Source of the DNA: Devosia sp. FKR38
Lineage (GTDB): Bacteria; Pseudomonadota; Alphaproteobacteria; Rhizobiales; Devosiaceae
NCBI RefSeq assembly: GCF_005222805.1
Contig: NZ_STGC01000005.1
Location: 1,961,651 to 2,025,650, forward strand
DNA: 64,000 bases
Reading direction: 5' to 3'
Under the pieces are notes generated by a model. The model did not search any database and was not told where the DNA came from. It saw only the letters and a program-made list of their open reading frames with translations. Below are positions 56,155 to 64,000 of the stretch, in pieces; positions within the stretch are counted from its first letter, which is position 1, and each line of letters starts with the position of its first letter. Position numbers and translations under genes: made by a program.

Positions 56155-56289
56155 GATCCTCTCCCGAACTTTTCAATTGCCGGCGCCGGTTCGGCCCCGC
56201 GTTTGGCGCCGATCATGCCCGAGCTCCAAGGTCTTGGCAAACCACATAGGCTGAGGGATAAGACAGAACGGCGTCCTGATAGGAACACA

Positions 56290-56808
56290 ATGGCAGCGCA
56301 CCAAAAGAATGTCAACATAGCTGACATAAATTACGCTGGTCCAGACGGCGAAGCGCTGCCGCTGGACATCATGGGCCTGTTCTTCTTTGCCTACCGGGAC
56401 TTCACTGGCGATGCAGACGCCCTGCTCGACCGACAGAATTTCGGCCGCGCCCACCACCGCGTGCTCTATTTCGTCAATCTGCGCCCCGGCATGCCGGTAG
56501 CCGATCTGCTCGACATCCTCAAGATCACCAAGCAGAGCCTGGCCCGGGTGCTGCGCCAGCTGATCGACCATGGCTATATCGAGCAGCGCACCGGCCATTC
56601 CGACCGCCGCCAGCGCCTGCTCTATGCCACCGACAAGGGCCGCCAGTTCTTCTCCACGCTCTCCACCACCCAGGCGAGCCGCATCAACAGCGCCATCGAC
56701 AGCCTGCCGCCTGAGTCGCGCAAGATCATCGCCCGCTTCCTGATCGGCATGGTCGATCCGGCCGACAAGACCACGCTCGATCGGCTCAACCTCACCTCCA
56801 GCGCCTGA
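56290..56808 (+). CDS. MarR family transcriptional regulator
   Basis: 172 residues. FGRAHHRVLYFVNLRPGMPVADLLDILKITKQSLARVLRQLIDHGYIEQRTGHSDRRQRLLYATDKGRQFF contains the MarR winged helix with the D-R-R-Q-R-L-L wing. An extended N-terminus (about 30 residues) precedes it. ATG at 56290. Divergent from ilvE with 135 bp between, so probably controls it or its own gene. Convergent with the response regulator 15 bases away. Confidence 0.88.
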   Translation: MAAHQKNVNIADINYAGPDGEALPLDIMGLFFFAYRDFTGDADALLDRQNFGRAHHRVLYFVNLRPGMPVADLLDILKITKQSLARVLRQLIDHGYIEQRTGHSDRRQRLLYATDKGRQFFSTLSTTQASRINSAIDSLPPESRKIIARFLIGMVDPADKTTLDRLNLTSSA

Positions 56809-56823
56809 GCCCCATCCCGTACT

Positions 56824-57753
56824 CTAGAGCTCGAACGGCGCCTGCAGCGACTGGATGGCCTTGATGGCAGCCGAAGCGCGGTTCTCGACGCCCAGCTTGG
56901 TATAGACCTGCTCGAGATGCTTGTTCACCGTGCGCGGGCTTAAGCCCAGGATCTCGCCGATATCGCGGTTGGACTTGCCGCGCGCGATCCACAGCAGCAC
57001 ATCGCTCTCGCGCAGCGTCAGGCCGAACTGCTGGCGGAGCACTTCCTCCTGCCCCTCCTCCTGCGCCCGGGACAGGCGGAACAGATATTCATCGCCCCCG
57101 ACGAGACCGAGGAAGGAATACTGCAACCCCGGCGCACCCGGCAGCGCCAGCTCGAAGCCGCTGCCCTGCGTTGGCTCGCCCCGCTGCGCGCCCAGCCAGT
57201 CAACGAAGCGCTGCGTCATCGCCCCCTGGCCCTGCACATCCACGCCCGACCGCTCGAGCAGCCGGTTGCACTGCGGCGTCGACCACAACACCTGCCCGGC
57301 AGCGCCAAAGGCCACTAGATGGCGCCCTGCCGCATCGAGCGCAATCCGGGCACTCTGCGCCCGCCTTGCATTGGCCAGATGCACCCTGATGCGGGCCCGC
57401 AGCTCGTCGACATTGATCGGCTTGCTCAGATAATCGACGCCGCCGCTCTCAAGGGCGTGCACGATATGCTCGGTCTCGGTCAGCCCGGTCATGAAGATGA
57501 CCGGCACATGCGTCAGCGTCGCCATGGCTTTCAGGCGCCGGCAGGTCTCGAACCCGTCCAGCCCCGGCATCACCGCATCCATCAGCACCACATCGGGCGC
57601 AACCCTCTGCGCAATGCCCAGCGCCGCCTCGCCGCTACGCGCCACCAGCACCGTCACCCCGGCATCTTCCAGCGCCGTCGTCAGAAACCCTAGCGACTCC
57701 GGGGAATCATCGACCAGCAGCACAATGTCCTGGTCCTTCTCAAGCCGACTCAT
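56824..57753 (-). CDS. response regulator, REC plus LuxR-type HTH
   Basis: 309 residues. REC domain (residues 10-130: VLLVDDSPESLGFLTTAL, phospho-Asp in DVVLMDAVMPGLDGFE, GVDYLSKPIN). A middle PAS-like segment (AFGAAGQVLWSTPQCNRLLERSG). C-terminal HTH-LuxR (LTLRESDVLLWIARGKSNRDIGEILGLSPRTVNKHLEQVYTKLGVENR). Overlaps the sensor kinase gene by 14 bases and is its partner. With urtAB adjacent it probably controls urea uptake genes. Confidence 0.92.
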   Translation of the reverse strand: MSRLEKDQDIVLLVDDSPESLGFLTTALEDAGVTVLVARSGEAALGIAQRVAPDVVLMDAVMPGLDGFETCRRLKAMATLTHVPVIFMTGLTETEHIVHALESGGVDYLSKPINVDELRARIRVHLANARRAQSARIALDAAGRHLVAFGAAGQVLWSTPQCNRLLERSGVDVQGQGAMTQRFVDWLGAQRGEPTQGSGFELALPGAPGLQYSFLGLVGGDEYLFRLSRAQEEGQEEVLRQQFGLTLRESDVLLWIARGKSNRDIGEILGLSPRTVNKHLEQVYTKLGVENRASAAIKAIQSLQAPFEL

Positions 57754-60700
57754 GGCCCACCCGCTCTATGAGTTCCGCATAACCGTCGAAATCAAACGCC
57801 TCGATATGCTTGCGCAGCGCATCGACCAGCGGCTGGTTGCCCGGCACTCCAGCCAGTTCCACCAGCTTGGCCTCGATGCCGCGGACATGCCCGATCTGGC
57901 CCAGGCTGACAAGCTCGCGCAGATGCTCCGCCCCCGGCGAGCGCAGCACTGCCGGCTTGGCCGCAGCGTCATCGGCAACCGGGGTGGCATAGTCCCATTC
58001 GAGATCGAGATGGGTCGCCAGCTTCTCGAGCAGCTGGTTGAGCTCGAACGGCTTGGCCAGCGTATCGGAATGCACCGCCTCGCCGCCATCGGGCGCCGCG
58101 CCGTCGCCGATATTGGCCGACAGCATCACCACCGGCGCCGCAATGCCCCGGTCGCGCAGCGCCTGCAGCAATTCCCAGCCGCTCATGCCCGGCATGCGGA
58201 TGTCGAGGAAATACAGGTCCGCCTGCTGGGCTTCCAGCGTCTCCAGGCACGACGGCCCATCCTTGGCCGTCAGCACCACAAAGCCCAACGGCGTCAGCAT
58301 CTCCCGCATCAGCTCGCGATGGTCGGCATTGTCGTCCACCACCATCACCGTGCGCAACGCGCCGACATAGCCCACCACCCGGCGAATATCTTCCCGCGCA
58401 GCGCGGGGCCGCTCCACCTTGGCCAGCATCAGCCGCGCCTGGAACCGCGTGCCCACGCCGGGCGTGCTGGTCAGCGTGATCTCCCCGCCCAGCGTCTCGG
58501 TCAACAGCTTGGTAATCGTCAGCCCCAGGCCCAGCCCCGGCACAAAGCGGTTGTGCTCCGCCGCGCCGCGCACAAAGGGCTCGAACACATGCTCGATGTC
58601 ATCGGCGGCGATGCCGCTGCCACTATCGGCCACCACGAAACTGGCCACCTGGTTGCGATACTCGACATCAAAGCTGACATAGCCCGCACTGGTGAACTTG
58701 ATCGCATTGGACAGCAGATTGACCAGGATCTGCCGCAGCCGCTTCTCGTCGGTCCGCACATGCCGCGGCAACCCCTTGGCGCGACTGTGCCGGAACTCCA
58801 GCCCCTTGGCCTGCGCCTGCAGCCGGAACATATCCACGATCTGGTCGAGGAAGTCCTGGATATTGATCTCGTTGGAATAGACCTGCAGCCGCCCCGCCTC
58901 GATCTTGGAAATATCGAGCAGCCCGTCGATCAGCCCGGAGAGATGCTCGGCACTGCGCCGGATGATCTGCACCGAGCCGCGCCGGTTCTCCGGCAGGCCA
59001 GCGTCGCGCTCCAGCACCTGGGCATAGCCCATCACTGCATTGAGCGGCGTGCGCAGCTCATGGCTGAGCCCCACCACATAGCGGCTCTTGGCATGGTTGG
59101 CCGCCTCGGCCTTCTCCTTAGCCCGCTGCAGCTCGGCATCAGTGCGCGAGTGCGCATCGATCTCCTTGAGCAACAGCGTGTTCTGCCGCGAGCTCTCCTC
59201 TTCGGCAACCAGCCGGCTGTCATGCGCCAGCACGAGGAACCAGGTGATGATGCCCGCCGTCACAGCGAACACGAAGAACACCACCGCCAGCGTGCCACCA
59301 ACCACATCGGCCGTGTGCGGCGCCGAACTGATGGCAAAATAATCGATCAGCCACAGCGTGCCGCCCAGCAGGCTGATGGCGATCGCCATGGAAATGCCAT
59401 AGCGCCCCAGCCGCGTCTGCAGCTTGGCAATCGCCCAGGCCGGCAGAATGCTCGCCGCCACCGCATGGGTCTGTGCCCGGAAATGCGCATGCGGCTTGCA
59501 CATGTCATGGCAGCGGGCGTCCAGCGAGCAGCACAGCGAACAGATCGGCGCCGCATAGGCCGGGCACCAGGCCATGTCCTCGGGCTCAAAGGGATGTTCG
59601 CAGATCGAGCAGGTCACCGAGGCCCGCGTCTGCCACTGCTTGCGCGGCTTGCGAGCCAGGTAATACCGGCCCTTGGTCGCCCAGGCGATGGCCGGCGAGG
59701 CGATAAAGGCCACCACCAGCGCGATATAGGGCGACAGCGCCGCCGCCATCTCGCCGAACAGCCCGAAATGCGCACTCAGCGCAATCACCGTCGACAGCAG
59801 CATCGAGCCGACGCCCACCGGGTTGATGTCATACAGATGCGCCCGCTTGAACTCGATGCCCGGCGGCGCCAGTCCCAGCGGCTTGTTGACGAACAGATCC
59901 GCCGAGATCGAGCACAGCCAGGCCATGGCGATGATCGAGAAGATGCCCAGCGTCTCTTCGAGCAGCCGATAGATGCCCAGCTCCATCAGCAGCAGCGCAA
60001 TAGCCACATTAAACAGCAGCCACACCACGCGCCCGGGATGGCTGTGCGTCAGGCGCGAGAAGAAGTTCGACCAGGCCAGCGAGCCGGCATAGGCGTTCAT
60101 CACATTGATCTTGAGCTGGCTGATCACCACGAACACGGCCATCAGCATCAGCGCCAGGAACTGGTTGGGGATCATGTAGCCAAAGGCCACTGCATACATG
60201 TAGCCCGGCTCGGACGCATGCTCGGCCGGCACTCCGCTCGACAGCGCCAGATAGGCCAGGAACGAGCCGGCCAGCAGCTTTGGCGCGCCCACCACGACCC
60301 AGCCCGCTCCCGCCAGGAAGATCGCCAGCCGATGCCGCCACTTGCTCGCGCCCTGGGCCGGCAAGAAGCGCAGAAAGTCCACCTGCTCGCCGATCTGGGT
60401 CATCAGCGCCAGGATCACGGCCGAGGCCGCGCCGAACTTGGCCAGCTCGAACGGCGCAATGGACCCTGCGGCTGCCTCGGGCGCGCCCAGCCCGGCAAAG
60501 CCGCGCCACAGGTCAAACTTGTCCCAGTCGAGAAAGGCAATGAAGATGAAGGGCACGATGTTGAGCACCAGCCAGATCGGCTGGGTCAGCAGCTGGAAGC
60601 GGCTGATCATCTGCACGCCATGGGTCACCAGCGGGATCACCACCAGCGCGCTGATTATATAGCCGATCCACAGCGGAATGCCGAACGCCAGAAGCAGCGC

Positions 60701-61114
60701 ACTCGACATGATCGAGGCCTCGATGGCGAACAGGATAAACGTGAAGCTGGCATAGATCAGCGAGGTGATCGTCGAGCCGATATAGCCAAAGCTGGCGCCG
60801 CGCGTCAGCAGGTCCACATCCACGCCATGGCGCGTGGCATAGCGGGCGATGGGCAGACCGATGAACAGGATCGCCAGCGACGCCACGACAATGGCGGCGA
60901 TGGCATTGGTCGTGCCATAGCTCAGCGTGATGGCGCCGCCGATCGCCTCCAGCGCCAGAAAGGAAATCGCGCCGATCGCCGTCTGCGAGATTCGATCGTT
61001 GGAAAAGCGCCGGGCCGACTTGGCTGTGAAACGCAGCGCATAGTCTTCCAAAGTCTGGTTGGCGACCCAGCGGTTATACTCGCGCCGTATGGGAATGATG
61101 CGTTGTCGCGCCAT
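57740..61114 (-). CDS. NCS1-transporter-like hybrid histidine kinase
   Basis: 1124 residues. Residues 1-480 form a complete NCS1 nucleobase/hydantoin transporter-like domain (about 12 helices: SYGTTNAIAAIVVASLAILFIGLPIARY, VFVVISQLKINVMNAYAGSLAWSN). A Cys/His cluster follows (CSICEHPFEPEDMAWC, CSLCCSLDARCHDMC), probably zinc binding, then two helices. HisKA has the phospho-His in GLSHELRTPLNAVMG; the HATPase has N- and G-boxes (NLLSNAIKF, DSGSGIA, GLGLGLTI). A receiver domain (LYFLDIRMPGMSG) and an Hpt-like end close the chain. ATG 61114. Senses a nitrogenous solute at the membrane, inferred. Confidence 0.92.
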   Translation of the reverse strand: MARQRIIPIRREYNRWVANQTLEDYALRFTAKSARRFSNDRISQTAIGAISFLALEAIGGAITLSYGTTNAIAAIVVASLAILFIGLPIARYATRHGVDVDLLTRGASFGYIGSTITSLIYASFTFILFAIEASIMSSALLLAFGIPLWIGYIISALVVIPLVTHGVQMISRFQLLTQPIWLVLNIVPFIFIAFLDWDKFDLWRGFAGLGAPEAAAGSIAPFELAKFGAASAVILALMTQIGEQVDFLRFLPAQGASKWRHRLAIFLAGAGWVVVGAPKLLAGSFLAYLALSSGVPAEHASEPGYMYAVAFGYMIPNQFLALMLMAVFVVISQLKINVMNAYAGSLAWSNFFSRLTHSHPGRVVWLLFNVAIALLLMELGIYRLLEETLGIFSIIAMAWLCSISADLFVNKPLGLAPPGIEFKRAHLYDINPVGVGSMLLSTVIALSAHFGLFGEMAAALSPYIALVVAFIASPAIAWATKGRYYLARKPRKQWQTRASVTCSICEHPFEPEDMAWCPAYAAPICSLCCSLDARCHDMCKPHAHFRAQTHAVAASILPAWAIAKLQTRLGRYGISMAIAISLLGGTLWLIDYFAISSAPHTADVVGGTLAVVFFVFAVTAGIITWFLVLAHDSRLVAEEESSRQNTLLLKEIDAHSRTDAELQRAKEKAEAANHAKSRYVVGLSHELRTPLNAVMGYAQVLERDAGLPENRRGSVQIIRRSAEHLSGLIDGLLDISKIEAGRLQVYSNEINIQDFLDQIVDMFRLQAQAKGLEFRHSRAKGLPRHVRTDEKRLRQILVNLLSNAIKFTSAGYVSFDVEYRNQVASFVVADSGSGIAADDIEHVFEPFVRGAAEHNRFVPGLGLGLTITKLLTETLGGEITLTSTPGVGTRFQARLMLAKVERPRAAREDIRRVVGYVGALRTVMVVDDNADHRELMREMLTPLGFVVLTAKDGPSCLETLEAQQADLYFLDIRMPGMSGWELLQALRDRGIAAPVVMLSANIGDGAAPDGGEAVHSDTLAKPFELNQLLEKLATHLDLEWDYATPVADDAAAKPAVLRSPGAEHLRELVSLGQIGHVRGIEAKLVELAGVPGNQPLVDALRKHIEAFDFDGYAELIERVGHESA

Positions 61115-61353
61115 GAACCGTCTAGATGTTAACCAAATCCGATGGCTGCACAATAATTCGCCAGCGCCTTGTTAGCATGGATTGGCTCGGAAACACTAGG
61201 ATTCTGAACCCTCTGCCGCCCCCGCTGCTGCGGTCCCACCGCCCGGTTACGTCAATCGACGTATAGGGCTCGATTAACAAACTGTCCCACAGTCCCCCCA
61301 ACAAGCGCCTCCCTTGGTGTCTTGGGGCTCAATTGCAGCAGAGGGACGAACAG

Positions 61354-62652
61354 ATGAACACTTTCGGCGCCAAGAGCGCTTTGCTTGCCGCGGCCATGGC
61401 CGGCGGCCTTGCCATGACCACCATGGTTCCCGCGTTTGCTCAGGACGAGACCATCAAGGTCGGTGTCCTGCATTCGCTGTCGGGCACGATGGCCATTTCC
61501 GAAACCACGCTCAAGGACACCATGCTGTTCCTGATCGACCAGCAGAACAAGAAGGGCGGCGTCCTGGGCAAGCAGCTTGAAGCTGTTGTCGTCGACCCGG
61601 CCTCCGACTGGCCGCTGTTCGCCGAAAAGGCCCGCGAGCTGATCGAAGTCAACGGCGTTGCCGCCGTGTTCGGCTGCTGGACGTCCTCGTCGCGCAAATC
61701 GGTGCTGCCGGTGTTCGAGGAACTGAACTCGATCCTGTTCTACCCCGTCCAGTACGAGGGTGAAGAAAGCCAGCGCAACGTGTTCTACACCGGCGCCGCT
61801 CCCAACCAGCAGGCCATTCCGGCCGTTGACTATCTGATGGAAAACGAAGGCGTCGAGCGCTGGGTTCTCGCCGGCACCGACTATGTCTATCCCCAGACGA
61901 CCAACAAGATCCTTGAGCAATACCTGATGGACAAGGGTGTCGCCAAGGAAGACATCATGATCAACTACACGCCCTTCGGTCATTCCGATTGGCAGACGAT
62001 CGTCTCCGACATCAAGACCTTTGGCTCCACCGGCAAGAAGACGGCCGTCGTCTCCACCATCAATGGCGATGCCAACGTGCCGTTCTACAAGGAACTGGCC
62101 AACCAGGGCATCAAGGCCGAAGACATCCCCGTGGTGGCCTTCTCGGTCGGCGAAGAAGAGCTCGCTGGCTTTGACACCACCCCGCTGGTCGGCCACCTGG
62201 CTGCCTGGAACTACTTCCAGTCCGTCGATGTCCCCGCCAACGCCGAATTCATCAGCGCCTGGCAGACCTTCATGGGCAATCCCGACAAGGTGACCAACGA
62301 TCCGATGGAAGCCACCGTCATTGGCTTCAACCTGTGGGTCCAGGCCGTCGAGAAGGCCGGCACCACCGACACCGACGCCGTGCTGGATGCCATCATCGGC
62401 CTCGAAACCCCGAACCTGACTGGCGGCGTCGCCAAGATGCTCCCCAACCACCACATCACCAAGCCGGTGCTGATCGGTGAAATCCAGGCCGACGGCCAGT
62501 TCGAAGTCGTGTCCGAATCCGAACTGGTCCCCGGCGACGCCTGGTCCGACTTCCTGCCCGAATCCAAGATGATCGAGGCCGATTGGACCGCGCCGATCTC
62601 CTGCGGCAACTACAACACCGAGACCAAGGCCTGCGGCGGAACGGCAATGTAA
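61354..62652 (+). CDS. urtA: urea ABC transporter substrate-binding protein
   Basis: 432 residues. Signal peptide about 1-28 (MVPAFAQDE). Type I periplasmic binding fold: TIKVGVLHSLSGTMAISETTLKDTMLFLIDQQNKKGGVLGKQLEAVVVDPASDWPLFAEKARELI and VFGCWTSSSRKSVLPVFEELNSILFYPVQYEGEESQRNVFYTGAAPNQQAIPAVDYL are diagnostic of UrtA. Binds urea (or short amides) for import. ATG at 61354 with GAGGGA upstream; an extension to 61333 is not conserved. Divergent from the sensor kinase; the 240-bp gap is gene-free. A hairpin follows the stop. Confidence 0.95.
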   Translation: MNTFGAKSALLAAAMAGGLAMTTMVPAFAQDETIKVGVLHSLSGTMAISETTLKDTMLFLIDQQNKKGGVLGKQLEAVVVDPASDWPLFAEKARELIEVNGVAAVFGCWTSSSRKSVLPVFEELNSILFYPVQYEGEESQRNVFYTGAAPNQQAIPAVDYLMENEGVERWVLAGTDYVYPQTTNKILEQYLMDKGVAKEDIMINYTPFGHSDWQTIVSDIKTFGSTGKKTAVVSTINGDANVPFYKELANQGIKAEDIPVVAFSVGEEELAGFDTTPLVGHLAAWNYFQSVDVPANAEFISAWQTFMGNPDKVTNDPMEATVIGFNLWVQAVEKAGTTDTDAVLDAIIGLETPNLTGGVAKMLPNHHITKPVLIGEIQADGQFEVVSESELVPGDAWSDFLPESKMIEADWTAPISCGNYNTETKACGGTAM

Positions 62653-62673
62653 GCCGACGCCTGACCAGACCTG

Positions 62674-62707
62674 GACGAGGACGGCCCCGGCCGCCCTCGT
62701 CTTGTTG
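62674..62707 (+). terminator. intercistronic hairpin between urtA and urtB
   Basis: GACGAGG-a-CGG, loop, CCG-c-CCTCGTC (62674-62701), then TTGTTG. A strong stem with a poor U-tract: likely partial termination or mRNA protection, giving more UrtA than permease. Confidence 0.6.
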
Positions 62708-62727
62708 ATGATAGACGCATGAGGCCA

Positions 62728-64000
62728 ATGATGAACGCAATCAATCTGTTCCGGACCATCGCGCTCTTCCTTGCCCTGATGCTCGGCGCCACTCCGGCCG
62801 CCCAGGCCCAGGTCGCGGACGCCGAACTCACCGTGCTGGTCGACGCGCTGGCACCGGGCAATTTCAAGGACCGCGAAGCCGCTATCGGCACACTCGCGGC
62901 GACCGGCGACCAGCGCGCCGTGCCCGTTCTCGAAGTTCTGCTCGAAGGCGAGCTTTATGTCGACGAGGCCAGCGGCAAGGTGGTCATGACCGCCGAACCC
63001 GGCGGCAAGGGCGCGATTACCGATCCGGTGACGGGCGCCGAACTGCCGGCGCTGACAACGGCCGGGCTCGACAAGGTCAAGGTCAACAACGGCCTGCGCC
63101 GCGTGCTGCGCACCGCCATCGGCCAGATGACCCTGCTCAGCCCGGATGCTGACGTTCGGCTCCTTGCCGCGCAGTCGATCCTGCGCGATGCCGATCCGGC
63201 CCAGAGCAAACTGCTCGACAGCGCCATCGCCGCCGAAACCGACGCAGCCATCCGCCGTGTCATGGAACAGGCCCGTGCCGCCATCGTGCTGCGCTCGCCC
63301 GACGCCGCCCTGGCCGACTGGCAGGCTGCCGTGCCAGTGGTACAGGCCATCGGGGGCCGCGATGCCATCAACGCCCTGACAACAGCCCTCAACACCGCGC
63401 CCGCCGAGGTCAAGCCGCTCATCGAGACCGCGTTGCAGGGCCTCTCGCGTGACCGTGCCGTCTGGGATGTGGCCCAGAACATCTGGTTTGGCATCTCGCT
63501 GGGTTCGGTGCTGCTGCTGGCGGCGATCGGCCTGGCCATCACCTTTGGCGTGATGGGCGTGATCAACATGGCCCATGGCGAAATGGTCATGCTCGGCGCC
63601 TACACCACCTTTGTCGTGCAGGAGGTCATCCGCCAGAATGCACCGGGCCTGTTCGACTGGTCTCTGGCCATCGCCCTGCCGCTGGCCTTTGCTGTCACGG
63701 CCCTGGTCGGGGTCGCCATCGAACGCGGCATCATCCGCTTCCTCTACGGCCGCCCGCTCGAGACCCTGCTGGCCACATGGGGCCTGTCGCTGATCATCCA
63801 GCAGGCGGTGCAACGCATCTTCACCGCCAATATCCGCGAAGTGGGCAACCCCACCTGGATGTCCGGCTCGTTTGATTTGGGCGGCCTGGCCATCACCTGG
63901 AACCGCTTCTACATCGTCATCTTTGCGATGATGGTCTTCGTGGCCCTGTTGCTGGTGCTCAAATATACCGCCATCGGGCTGCACATGCGCGCCGTGACCC
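62728..64000 (+). CDS. urtB: urea ABC transporter permease UrtB (truncated by window end)
   Basis: About 424 codons are visible, no stop before 64000. Signal peptide, then a periplasmic helical-repeat domain (ELTVLVDALAPGNFKDREAAIGTLAATGDQRAVPVLEVLLEG, RRVLRTAIGQMTLLSPDADV) unique to UrtB, then LivH-type permease helices from about residue 250 (NIWFGISLGSVLLLAAIGLAITFGVMGVINMAHGEMVMLGAY). The ATG at 62728 or 62731 has GAGG upstream; 62719 is a weaker alternative. Forms the channel with UrtC, expected outside the window. Confidence 0.92.
   Translation, partial: MMNAINLFRTIALFLALMLGATPAAQAQVADAELTVLVDALAPGNFKDREAAIGTLAATGDQRAVPVLEVLLEGELYVDEASGKVVMTAEPGGKGAITDPVTGAELPALTTAGLDKVKVNNGLRRVLRTAIGQMTLLSPDADVRLLAAQSILRDADPAQSKLLDSAIAAETDAAIRRVMEQARAAIVLRSPDAALADWQAAVPVVQAIGGRDAINALTTALNTAPAEVKPLIETALQGLSRDRAVWDVAQNIWFGISLGSVLLLAAIGLAITFGVMGVINMAHGEMVMLGAYTTFVVQEVIRQNAPGLFDWSLAIALPLAFAVTALVGVAIERGIIRFLYGRPLETLLATWGLSLIIQQAVQRIFTANIREVGNPTWMSGSFDLGGLAITWNRFYIVIFAMMVFVALLLVLKYTAIGLHMRAVT

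Noticed and set aside
57491-61132. 1213-codon open frame on the plus strand opposite the sensor kinase
   Set aside because: Extremely Arg/Gln/His-rich with no domain or sensible start; the opposite strand encodes a complete hybrid kinase with all motifs.
61322-61345. sigma-54 promoter upstream of urtA (TTGGGGCTCAATTGCAGC)
   Set aside because: The GG and GC elements are one base too close (9 instead of 10 bases between them), and the site would overlap the ribosome-binding site.

Overview
The window is high-GC chromosomal DNA from an alphaproteobacterium. Gene content and order (extended UvrB, Rhizobiales-style aromatic attenuator, pgsA-moaD-moaE, divergent ilvE/MarR, NCS1-type sensor kinase next to urtAB, many small secreted SH3 proteins) point to Hyphomicrobiales, most likely Devosia or a close relative. 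That placement is inference from content, since no rRNA or other marker is present. I see no rRNA, tRNA or CRISPR array.

Layout. 1-4000: small secreted proteins, a GNAT, thymidine kinase plus acyl-CoA thioesterase, a block of CCTCCCC-type intergenic repeats and a cold-shock gene. 4236-7817: a single-chain restriction-modification enzyme whose specificity region has clearly lower GC than the rest of the gene. 8089-11984: a small membrane protein, a GNAT and uvrB. 11985-13810: a repeat-rich segment holding a ceramidase-family gene and a small membrane protein; it is flanked by near-identical 96-bp direct repeats and ends in a decayed copy of the uvrB 3' end. 13913-16542: a three-gene, low-GC cassette (small WYL-like protein, HARE-HTH protein, helical-repeat protein with a hydrophobic C-terminus) that looks foreign and may be an undescribed defence or conflict system. 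16598-21048: small secreted SH3/excalibur and hypothetical genes separated by structured non-coding DNA (a C-rich repeat pair with TGCAAAT palindromes; a 24-bp-period array of small palindromes with compensatory changes). 21060-24009: a divergent Lrp regulator and transketolase/E1-like enzyme. 24246-31576: a peptide ABC transporter operon with a class V aminotransferase and a FadR-type regulator. 31614-37909: hemH, a fused DUF1007-NicO metal exporter, LysR, a small wHTH regulator, an SH3 protein, DUF2177 and a DMT exporter. 38154-40819: an SDR and uvrC. 40878-44857: a subtilase autotransporter divergent from an AraC regulator. 45369-47979: an ABC-2 exporter. 47988-49276: a DAHP synthase behind a leader-peptide attenuator. 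49719-50982: pgsA-moaD-moaE. 51070-55193: an Mla/MCE lipid-transport operon. 55264-56808: ilvE and a divergent MarR. 56824-64000: a two-component system with an NCS1-transporter-like sensor, divergent from urtA and a truncated urtB.

The clearest regulatory discovery is the attenuator upstream of the DAHP synthase. It has an unannotated 26-residue leader with consecutive Phe-Trp-Tyr-Phe-Ser-Tyr codons, mutually exclusive 1:2, antiterminator and terminator hairpins, and a promoter placed so that the leader mRNA would be leaderless. The best candidate for a new system is the 13.9-16.5 kb cassette, together with the uvrB-tail duplication at its left edge.
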